Made by a program: the position numbers and the translations under genes | Shown here: piece by piece, positions 57,501-62,326 of the stretch | How the letters are laid out: the number at the start of each line of letters is the position of its first letter | Position numbering within the stretch: position 1 is the first letter of the stretch | Notes under the pieces: generated by a model | What the model saw: the letters and a program-made list of their open reading frames with translations, nothing else | The model's database searches: none | Told to the model about the DNA's origin: nothing | Source of the DNA: Desulfovibrio desulfuricans DSM 642 | Lineage (GTDB): Bacteria > Desulfobacterota > Desulfovibrionia > Desulfovibrionales > Desulfovibrionaceae | Length of the DNA: 64,000 nt | Direction: 5' to 3' | Assembly (NCBI RefSeq): GCF_000420465.1 | Contig: NZ_ATUZ01000013.1 | Coordinates: 1-64,000 of the forward strand

Positions 57501-60500
57501 AGGCGGGGCCCTTGCCGCAGGACGATGGGCACTGGCAGTGCGTGGTGTTTTCCGCCCCGGACGAAACATTGTTGCAGGGCTACGCCCGGGCGGTCGCGGC
57601 GGCCGTGGCGCGCAACGAGGCCTGGCCCCTGCATGCTGTTGCCGCCACCCTCATGACCGGGCGGGATGCCCTGCCTGTGCGCGCGGCCTGTGTGGCGCGT
57701 TCCCGGCAGGAACTGCTTGAACAGCTGGGCGCAGGGGTTACGGGCGTTGCCGTGGGCAATGCGGCACGCCATGACAGCCGGGACAGCATGGAAAATCCGC
57801 TCCCCGTCGCATTCTTTGCCTCGCGGGAAGCGGCGCAGGCAGCCGCCAGCGCCTATCTTGCCGGGGCAAGTATTGCGTGGCCCGCAGAAAAGCCCGTCTA
57901 CAGGGTGCATCTGCCCGCAGCCCCCCTCGCAGCCGCTACGCTGTGGCCGCGTTTTGCCGCGCACTTTCTTTCCGAGCCTGTCATGACTCCTGCCGGAAAG
58001 GCCTTTGCCCTTGCCGTGGACAGGCCGGATTTCTGGCCTGCGGCGGAGCACAGGCTTGAAGGTACTCCCTTGCTGGTGGGCATGAGCCTGCTGGATTGTC
58101 TGGGATGGATTGGCGGAGCCGCCCCTCTGAGCCTGCACGACCTGCGCTGGCGCAAGCCCGTAACTTGCGGCCCCGGCTGCCGCGCCGTGCTGCTGACGCA
58201 GGAGCAGGGCGATGCCCTTGCCGTGGAACTGCACCACTTTGAGCCTGCCGTCCACAAGACTGGCGAGGCTTCTACTAAAGGACAGGCCACCGGCGCATGG
58301 AGCGTGGCCGCCAGCGGCCTTGTGCGCGGCGGGATTGCCCGCCCTGCGGCGTTGAATCTGCCCACTTTGCGCGAAAGCCTGCGCGAAATTGCGCAGCAAG
58401 ATACGCCGGAAGGTTCGCCGCTCATGGTCAGCGGGCGCTGGCAGTGCCGCAAGGCGCTCTGGGTGGCGGAGGACGGTAATACCCTACTGGCAGAGCTGTG
58501 CCTGCCCGAGGCCTATCGGGCGGATTTCAATACCTTTCGCTGGCATCCGGCCATGATGGACATTGCCGCAAGCCTTGCCCTGCGGGGCGTTTACGGTTTT
58601 GTGCCCGCTGGCTGCCGCATGGTGCGGCTCCACAGCCCCCTGACAGCGCAGGCCTTTGCGCTGGTGCGTATCACTGACCGTCAGCAGGGCATGATCGTGG
58701 CCGACTGCACAGTGACGGACACCTCGGGCCAGATTGTTGCGGAGCTTGAAGGAATGACCTTTATGGCCCTTCGCAAGGGACAGGCCGCTGGCAAACCCGG
58801 TCCGGATACGCCGCAGATTCATCCTTTGCATCGTGACCAGCCGCAGCCGGAACTGTACGCCATTGGATGGAAAAAGGCCGATCTGGAAGGTTGTGTTGTC
58901 GGGCCGCAAAACATCATGCTGCTTGGCGGGCAGGGTAGCATTCTGGGTGAGGCCCTTGAGCCGCTTGCCCACGCGCGCCGTCCCTTGCCCTTGCAGGCGG
59001 ATGAAATCCTCGCTCTGGCGCGTGAAATTCTTGCTGGCCCCACAGATCATCTGCTCTGGCTGCCCCCCTTTGAGTCTGGCGCGCAAAACGACACATGGCC
59101 GCTCTGCGCCCTGCTGCAAGAGGTTTGCAGCGGCGGGCTGCGCCGCCCCCTGCGCGTCACCGTTGTGGGCAGCGGGGCCTTTGTGCCGGGCTGTTCCGTT
59201 CATGAACCGCAACAGGAGTCTTTGCCGCAGGGCGCGTTATACATGGGGCCGCTGCTCTGCCTGCCGTGGGAAGAGCCCAGGATTTCCTGCGCCTATGTGG
59301 AGCTTGAGGCGCAGAACGCAGCTTCGGTAGCGGCCCTTGCGGCCAGCCTCGGCTTGGTTGACGGGCCGTATGTGGCGGCTTGCGATGGGGCTGTGCGTGT
59401 GCGTGAGCTGGTCAAGCTGCCGTCAGCGCCTGCCTCTGCTGCCACGCCTGTCATCACAAAGGACGGTTGCGTGGTGATTACCGGCGGTCTTGGGGGCATG
59501 GGCCAGACGCTGGCGCGCCAGATTTATGAGCGCCACGGCGCGCACGTGGTTTTGCTGCACAGAAGCAGCCAGTTGCCGCCCCATGCGCTGGAGGGCGTGC
59601 CCTTTGCCGACTTCCGCTGCGACGTCGCGGATGCCGCGCAGGTTGGAGAGGTTTTTGCAAAAATCCGGCGCGAGGTCGGCCCTGTGCAGGGCGTCATTCA
59701 TACGGCTGGCGTGGCTGGCAGGGGCTATCTGCTGACCAGCGACAGGCAGGGATACGAATCCGTGCTGGCCCCCAAGGTGGCTGGCGCCTGGAACCTGCAC
59801 AAGGCAACCCTTGGCGATGATCTGGCCTTCTTTGTGCTGGCTTCATCGCGCACTGCCCTTGTGGGTGCGCCGGGGCAGAGCGATTACACCGCCGCCAATG
59901 CCTATCTGAACGCCTTTGCCCGATATCGCCGTAGCCTTGGGCTGCCCGCGCTTTCCATTAACTGGAACACATGGTCGGGCGTGGGCATGGCCGCCCGCGA
60001 GGGGCTTGGCAACGGGCCGGAGGCCGCAACCATGCTTGCGCCGCAGCAGGCCCTTGCTGTGCTTGAGGCCGCGCTTGCCAGCGGCGAGGAACTTGTGGCT
60101 GTGGGCATGACGGACGAAAACGCAGCGGATTTTGCCCTTAACGGTCTGCCCGGGAGCGAGTTGACCGGCAGCATGTTGGGCAGCGCGTCAATCAGCGGTG
60201 GAGCGGCGCAGGGCAATGCCCCGAAGGCGCATCCCCGCATCGATGCCGACCTTATTGATGGGGCAGCTCTGCTTGAGATTATCCGCGATTGTCTTGGCTA
60301 TGACAGGCCGCTGACCAGAGAGGACGACTTTTTTGATCTGGGCGGCGATTCCATTGCCGCCACGCGTATTGTGAACCGGCTGGACAAGGAGGCGGGGCTT
60401 GCCCTCGCGGTGGCGGATCTGCTGGAAAGCGACACCCTCGGCGATATCATCGACTGCGCCCTTGCCTCGCGCAAGCCAGCGCAGCCGCTGCAAAAAGCCA

Positions 60501-62326
60501 AGGAAACAACGCCAGTTCTGGATAAGTACCCCGTGGGCAACGAGCAGCTTGCCATCCTGTATGCCGATATGGTCAGCGAGGGCGATCTGGGATTCAACCT
60601 GCCAGCATTTCTTGTGATGCCGCCCGATGCGGATGCGGCGCGGCTTGAAAAGGCCCTTGTCCAGCTTGTGGAGCGGCACGAGGCGCTGCGCACGAGCTTT
60701 TGCGATTTTGAGGCCGAGCGTCCGGCCATGATTATTCACCCCTTTACGGGATTTACCCTTGAAGAAAGGCGCATCCCCGATCTTGCGCACAAGGATGCTG
60801 TTATCCGGCCCTTTAACCTGCGGAACGAAACGGGCTTTCGCGCCTGCCTGCTTGTGACCGATGCGGGTGAAAAGGTGTTGTTCCTCGATGTGCACCACGC
60901 CCTTGGGGACGGCAGAACCATGTCGCTGCTGAATGTGGAGCTGTACCGCCTGTATCATGGCCAGGAGCTTGCGCCTGTGACTGCGCAGATGAAGGATATC
61001 GCCTGGCAACAGGTCACGCATCCCGATGCCGAAGCCGCAGCCTACTGGCAGAATATTTACAAGGGCGAATTGCCCCGGTTGGACCTGCCCGCATCGCATC
61101 CCCGCCCCCGGGTGCATACGGGCAGGGGCGGCACGTATGAATTTGACCTTGCACCGGAGCTTGTACAGGCCATCAAGGGCCTGGCCCGCAGGGAAGGGCT
61201 GACCAACTATCAGGTTTCGCTCTGCGCCTGGAGCCTGCTTGCTCAGGCCTACACCGGCTCGCAGGATATTGTGGTCGCTGTTTCGATGGACGGGCGGGGC
61301 GAACATCTCAACACGGCGGGCATGCTGGCCTCCGTGCTGCCGCTGCGTTTCAGCGTTGACCCCGACCAGCCGCTTTCCGCCCTGCTGCGCACCACGCGGC
61401 AGGTCAGCAACGAGGGAATGCGTCACCGGGCGTACATCCTTAACAGCCTGCTGGCCGACCTCAGGCAGACTGCATGGCCGGACAGATCGCCCCTCTCGGA
61501 GATCATTCTCTCGTACATGAACTTTGAATTTGCCGCCGAAGGGCAGGGCCTGTTTGAATCCCTGCGGTTCAGCAAATTCTCCAGCAAGACGGATATTTCC
61601 ATCTTTGTGAGCGATATTGGCGAGAGCATAAGCATTGCCCTTGAATACTACGCAGGCCTGTTCAGCGAGGCCGATGTACTGCGCATGGCCCGCGATTATG
61701 TGCGCATGCTTGAACTCATGACCTCCGCGCCTGCGGATGCGCCGCTGCGCTTTACGCCTACTGACCTGCCGTGCGCCGCTGGCGGTGCGGTCAGCCTTGA
61801 AACGTGCGAGGCCTTGGCCCCGGCAGCCGTGCGGCAAGGCATTGAGGCCGTGGCGGCGGGCAAGGGGGCATCTGCCGAGGCTGTGTTGCTGGCGGTGTTT
61901 GCCGTGCTGATGGGCAAGGTGACCCAGCAGGAGCAATTTGTGGTCGAAGTGTCGCCAGAGCGCACCATCAGGTTCAGCATTGACGACAATATGGAGTTTG
62001 ATGAACTGCTGGCCTGCACGCAAAAGGGGCTGACGGAAAAGGCCGATGTGGGAGATGCTGACCACGGGGATTCTGCCCTTGCTGATACTGACATGCCCGC
62101 CATGCAAAGCGGCCTGCGCTTGGGCTTTGCATTTGCGCGGGGGGGCGTCCCCACACCCGATGCGCAAGAGGGGGGTTGCGGTCTGTTCTGCTCGGTTCGG
62201 GAACAGGAGGAAGGTCTGGCCCTGCATTTTGCGTACGATCCGCAGCAGCTTGGGGCGGAAACCGCTCAGGACTGGCTGGCCTATTACGGGAATTTTCTTG
62301 AAGGCATAATTGAAGGGGCGGCATGA
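45530..62326 (+). CDS. Hybrid NRPS/PKS megasynthase
   Basis: 5,598 aa from ATG 45530; an in-frame GTG lies 12 bases earlier, and the Shine-Dalgarno (GGGGGACGGA) is weak. Domain order: C-A-T, C-T-E, C-T, C-A-T, KS-DH-KR-T, C. Five carrier domains have the Ser to be modified (Ser963, 1436, 2435, 3511 and 4941). Two of four NRPS modules have no A domain and the KS has no AT, so three building blocks must be loaded in trans or by the resident A domains. There is no terminal thioesterase; the chain passes to the next protein through the C-terminal C domain. The stop overlaps the next start (ATGA). It is cytoplasmic and makes a peptide-polyketide. I cannot match it to a known product. Confidence 0.95.
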   Translation: MAKIVPLTGCQKELWLSAKAALSDYAETSIRGCYHIGTLLDPDLLRQAIKRTLHFTPLPAASLCQDEAEPYFLVGEPQEPDFRVLDVAAQTDPAAAADRMIDEFFEEPVENPLMRYALVITGEASCIVAMKCSHVVLDGLAFFFHIAVIADVYTALARGETPDLGEPCSCEEAYLEDQAHCASPRFQKDMAFWQEHLSRLPEKRLLRALPGRPDVLGESRHQKFVLSEKASRETSALIAAHKVSPAVFFTGIYALIVSFMSGEKDIVALAPVAYGERKVLYRRQGAMMSLPPLLVNVAAHDTFAGLLEAVSAQNGSFYRHVRTPYQLAARQLEGKNFAFLADTFVNFLPNTPPGTPEFPIVEAEQRHSAKEPILFGTLVMQELRSGCFSLTVRNSRNHLSNRDVERFVARVESVVAQLAAGIEPPQLDYLLDEEKRELAQWRSGPARKYDIRSLPELFDAAADAFAGRVAVRDEWGNALSYAQVRENSLRCASWLAGQGVGRGGIVAVAAQRTANLPEVVLGIQRLGAVYLPIDPKAAPDRMAYIVEDAGADITLDLADLAYRQAPISPLPQAPLAGDGAYLIYTSGSTGKPKGVLAPHGGFANMIQGQVELFGVQADDHVLQFAPPIFDASLSEMFMALLAGAALYPVSDQCRNAPWTLRQYMIDNDITVVTLPPSYLNLFEGEPFPGLRVLITAGEPPVVGDALHYAKGLRYFNAYGPTETCVCATMKEVSPFEPQPIGVGRPIPNVTLSIRTAEGRELPAGMAGELWIGGASLAIGYHNKPEMTEQRFIHMPQEGNARFYASGDLALWSDRGEILLLGRADDQVKIRGNRVELAEVACLLESCESVSQAAVQAVKDAGGQASLAAFFVLRPGASIESVVSWSRTNLPPYMVPSAWHVLEAMPLAPTGKIDRKALQSLARRGDAQGGSDRKPHAGLLEIFERVLGRAYDPEKSFFAQGGNSLNAMSLLHAIRKTFDVDISFRSFVSCETLFDVEALLGGVRAESALAGIESAPLSTGQFRIWAYQQVNEGSIDYNMPLLLELRGDRTADFLEGLRRAANAQELFHCTVAGDIDNPHFARGKGEVYLCSVAIADAREAAVFFDQQIHTPFDLRVEPPVRLVAAVLPQCVQVLVLVHHVAGDGETLEILLQNALRYLRGEPPVRGLLAVQEAFCRRQAAYAASPACADDAAYWQAVLTPPVPTVNQAAGAASRKGAMIGVDLDAETAQGFEILAKNSGASVLACFVALAGRALCRRFERKELLLGVPMGLRETQDEFCAAGFYVNTVPLRVRLDGLEDSAAVADAVRQMRQAIEHSRYCATNIVPEFLATHAHFEPVGVPGLELNRLELELRASKLTASFTLVTGTASRIVLEYDAGCIADAPALLDDLAQSMRRACEGLARRNPRQVLADAWREILHPASSVQEESDFFRDGGDSIKAIQITGILRRSGITALSAPDFLRKPRFGDLCTLLESAVSGPCAPQAMDYTPVVPGEQVPLLPFARYFLGAHPSHWQQFFMLLPLEIRADVPTATIEAWLQTLPEYHESLRMAFVPDHAVLLAEPQKIALHCRDFADAVEQTSLLREAVAEITAGLDAACGKTLGAMLARQGERRFLLLVGHHLALDALSLETLRQGLLHYCRTGIAPHEVHGLALRAREVERLRAAGAFPSAEQRVLWRAACAEPCEPLRALLPQGRGRDRAVSRARLSAQLEGFRLEYSTDAKADLLAALACALHAQGQKEAVRVTLESHGRDELLPGFDASRSLGWFTAVCPMPLEPALNCAQAREALGPWLAQHFSPENCNAYGYLRQENPAEFGYAAQIAFNYLGRVTGLPDEEASLMISALAPGLVPELVHTDMEADAPLELSVFFDQQGILHLGAWFSPQCLPQDWVFGLLQSWLAALKTLPAYLPQQTLDAIFAACGCHADDVERTAQPDAGHAPLLYQSLLAQSGVYTQQVEFHFRGPVDIFALMCAWEALTARHESLRSLFPMPVEGEFYRVVLRKGRTSLEFHDFSHLPEAEAEAEAQALLRAERQRGFDVQRGPLLRARFFRRGADRVVMSWCFHHLLMDGWCMGVLLRELFALAGAKGGPENSRLPEPFPLEAYSRWRAQFDERAARAYWAGLLQDFSGPTGVELAQPAPRAAASGEFGEPQTVELELDAARSASLQELAKTEAVTLSALVQALWAIVLGNVNNGCRDVVFGVVTSGRPAELAGIESAVGLFIQTLPLRARWTASDSLGALLAHVKEQNLQQMRYGYVPLATMGRNLLDHLMVFENYPVDTCFDHNRVELCDMRGFEKLPYALGISVIPGVNLRFRFLYDPERLPEERALGLRNGLHAVLAAAASGARRTCLALEEAANNAGAGAERPVGEQDGAERCGAENAPDNAAAAAVQAQAPQGPDVAALAETVRAAYAAVLGCPVDSVDADFFQLGGHSLIAMSLLSQLSKSLSVAVGIEDVMGYPSPRALAARIGSLAKPDAVIPRVEGLAAYPLSPAQQRIWFLQKLHEGGQVYVIPFAARLRGLVDAVALQKALTLLEERHDALRLRVALDAPEQRLAPAGGLRLECYDTPLTDAAYLGMSLPLGPERPLVRVALFRQEDGSHALLFCFHHIIFDGWSAEVITRELNEAYGAVLQGSVPQWRPLELDFASYALWESQREAEGLEQICSDLAPLPERLRLPLDYPRPAVQRFEGAVQSFDMGLERSHALKDWALRAGVTVFPVLLALVDAFLLRHTGQDDIIVGCPAANREHEQVQGVVGLFVNTLAVRARMNAQGGFAELAGTVDAAFRKSLSAQNCPFEKVIEAVGVERNAARNPVFDVFAALEDASWNNFGRAPLCMEPLPLPHQCSKFDLSFYFKERADGGYTVDVEYCTELFSPQTVRRMTERLLTLADAALTDDAKPLAELDILPAQERAELASFNDTAEPLDIAADMDSRFRAQAARTPHAPAVLDAAGTAVSYAQFNAQVDAVCAWLQGHGVERGQYVCVCFDRSPAMMACIFAVLRLGAVYVPLAATLPAERMRSVFEDLGQCAVLCEARFVEAFCQNGQYGQRVLSPDFEALTAGAQVPGGVPHYEAEPLPPDSPAYVIFTSGSTGQPKGVPIEHASVANRLLWMQPRFPIGQGDVVLQKTTITFDVSVWELFWWSWQGAGIALLEPNAEKNPALIVQAIEARRVTVLHFVPSMLRAFLDHLEAHPGDVRRLRSLRYVFTSGEALPRELVARWNALTHAEQLQVELHNLYGPTEATVDVSWQPCLHTPPHAVPIGRPVSNTRLYVLDACKHPVPLGVTGEIYISGIQVARGYLNRPELTAQRFMDDPFAPGSRMYRTGDLGRWLADGGIEYLGRNDDQVKIRGYRIELGEVEAALGRCRGVSQAVVRMGRIGEYAALEAFLLPQGGARLDLAGIRAELAALLPNYMCPARFFVVQDIPLSPSGKADRKRLQGQPLLAGGEKGAVPGAHGPIVLQSDGQAGPQSGLEPGMSPALIEAVREVWRQVMPEVQAGPDLGFFDAGGNSLLLVRLHTLLDKQWPGVFTLAGLFSESTIRAQAAFIARTQQVGSTVAACRATTAPIAIIGMAVRLGDYADVQSFWRDLARGADMNIPMPGKRRGETRQIFDAVGLAFDDARLREAAYLSDISSFDYRRFGLSPNDASLLDPAQRVFLETALRALDDAGYGGSALENADVGVFVGASPVRLFQTAVTRAFPDQAEQTYLLNVPSNVLARLSYMKNWHGPAASVDTACSSVLAALHQACRSLHEGECAVALVGGAHVIDLPVKADAAFAIESVSGRTRTFDAGAEGVGAGEGAAVFLLKPLDAALRDHDAIHAVIPGSAVNQDGKSSSMAAPNPEAQAEVIDRAARNAGVSLADIQFFEAHGTATVLGDPVEIEGLRRAFARQGARRGQKALIGSVKGNLGHLDAAAGAAGLAKAVLCLENGLVPPQPHFERPNPHIDFEAAPVRVAQMLEPLPPQERPWRCGVSSFGLSGVNTHVIVAEHQAGPLPQDDGHWQCVVFSAPDETLLQGYARAVAAAVARNEAWPLHAVAATLMTGRDALPVRAACVARSRQELLEQLGAGVTGVAVGNAARHDSRDSMENPLPVAFFASREAAQAAASAYLAGASIAWPAEKPVYRVHLPAAPLAAATLWPRFAAHFLSEPVMTPAGKAFALAVDRPDFWPAAEHRLEGTPLLVGMSLLDCLGWIGGAAPLSLHDLRWRKPVTCGPGCRAVLLTQEQGDALAVELHHFEPAVHKTGEASTKGQATGAWSVAASGLVRGGIARPAALNLPTLRESLREIAQQDTPEGSPLMVSGRWQCRKALWVAEDGNTLLAELCLPEAYRADFNTFRWHPAMMDIAASLALRGVYGFVPAGCRMVRLHSPLTAQAFALVRITDRQQGMIVADCTVTDTSGQIVAELEGMTFMALRKGQAAGKPGPDTPQIHPLHRDQPQPELYAIGWKKADLEGCVVGPQNIMLLGGQGSILGEALEPLAHARRPLPLQADEILALAREILAGPTDHLLWLPPFESGAQNDTWPLCALLQEVCSGGLRRPLRVTVVGSGAFVPGCSVHEPQQESLPQGALYMGPLLCLPWEEPRISCAYVELEAQNAASVAALAASLGLVDGPYVAACDGAVRVRELVKLPSAPASAATPVITKDGCVVITGGLGGMGQTLARQIYERHGAHVVLLHRSSQLPPHALEGVPFADFRCDVADAAQVGEVFAKIRREVGPVQGVIHTAGVAGRGYLLTSDRQGYESVLAPKVAGAWNLHKATLGDDLAFFVLASSRTALVGAPGQSDYTAANAYLNAFARYRRSLGLPALSINWNTWSGVGMAAREGLGNGPEAATMLAPQQALAVLEAALASGEELVAVGMTDENAADFALNGLPGSELTGSMLGSASISGGAAQGNAPKAHPRIDADLIDGAALLEIIRDCLGYDRPLTREDDFFDLGGDSIAATRIVNRLDKEAGLALAVADLLESDTLGDIIDCALASRKPAQPLQKAKETTPVLDKYPVGNEQLAILYADMVSEGDLGFNLPAFLVMPPDADAARLEKALVQLVERHEALRTSFCDFEAERPAMIIHPFTGFTLEERRIPDLAHKDAVIRPFNLRNETGFRACLLVTDAGEKVLFLDVHHALGDGRTMSLLNVELYRLYHGQELAPVTAQMKDIAWQQVTHPDAEAAAYWQNIYKGELPRLDLPASHPRPRVHTGRGGTYEFDLAPELVQAIKGLARREGLTNYQVSLCAWSLLAQAYTGSQDIVVAVSMDGRGEHLNTAGMLASVLPLRFSVDPDQPLSALLRTTRQVSNEGMRHRAYILNSLLADLRQTAWPDRSPLSEIILSYMNFEFAAEGQGLFESLRFSKFSSKTDISIFVSDIGESISIALEYYAGLFSEADVLRMARDYVRMLELMTSAPADAPLRFTPTDLPCAAGGAVSLETCEALAPAAVRQGIEAVAAGKGASAEAVLLAVFAVLMGKVTQQEQFVVEVSPERTIRFSIDDNMEFDELLACTQKGLTEKADVGDADHGDSALADTDMPAMQSGLRLGFAFARGGVPTPDAQEGGCGLFCSVREQEEGLALHFAYDPQQLGAETAQDWLAYYGNFLEGIIEGAA
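48550..51330 (+). other. Module 2: C - T - E, no adenylation domain
   Basis: C2 active site HHVAGDG (His1137-Gly1143). The carrier T2 (GGDSIKA, Ser1436) follows C2 directly; there is no room for an A domain. Next an epimerisation domain with HHLALDALS (1619-1627), LESHGRDE, DASRSLGWFTAVCP and FNYLGRV, so the residue carried by T2 should become D-configured. Its amino acid must be loaded by an A domain elsewhere. Confidence 0.85.
51340..52970 (+). other. Module 3: C - T, no adenylation domain
   Basis: C3 follows the E domain and should be a D-donor/L-acceptor type; active site HHLLMDGW (His2064 on). An Ala/Gly/Glu-rich linker of ~60 residues (nt 52560-52740) precedes T3 (LGGHSLIAM, Ser2435). 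Again no A domain is present. Confidence 0.85.
52975..56210 (+). other. Module 4: C - A (Ser) - T
   Basis: C4 active site HHIIFDGW (His2609 on). A2 has FTSGSTGQPKG (3088 on), FDVSVWELFWW, HFVPSML, VFTSGEAL, NLYGPTEATVD and PSGKADRK. The specificity positions read D-V-W-H-F-S-L-V-D-K, which is the serine code of EntF as I know it. T4 Ser is 3511 in AGGNSLLLV. Confidence 0.85.
56215..60500 (+). other. Module 5: KS - DH - KR - T, no AT
   Basis: KS with the full Cys-His-His set: DTACSS (Cys3737), EAHGTA (His3870), GNLGH (His3911). After the KS there is a linker ending YRVHLPAAP, but no GHSxG acyltransferase domain. DH: HRLEGTPLLV (His4174, the usual Pro is Val) and HPAMMD (Asp4344). KR: TGGLGGMG (~4650), and SS...GQSDYTAAN with Tyr4786 and the Asn. 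T5 Ser4941 in LGGDSIAA. It should add one ketide unit and reduce it to the alkene if the DH works, or to the alcohol if not. The extender must come from a trans-acting AT. Confidence 0.8.
60520..62323 (+). other. C-terminal condensation domain and short C-like tail
   Basis: C5 active site HHALGDG (His5122 to Gly5128) faces the first A domain of the next protein, so it should join the module 5 product to that amino acid. Beyond ~5400 another ~190 residues (ETCEALAPAAVRQGIE ... GLALHFAYDP) resemble the C-terminal lobe of a condensation domain without an active site; perhaps a docking element. Confidence 0.7.

Noticed and set aside
57500-58000. Acyltransferase domain after the KS
   Set aside because: No GQG or GHSxG motif and too little sequence; only a KS-associated linker ending in YRVHLPAAP is present.
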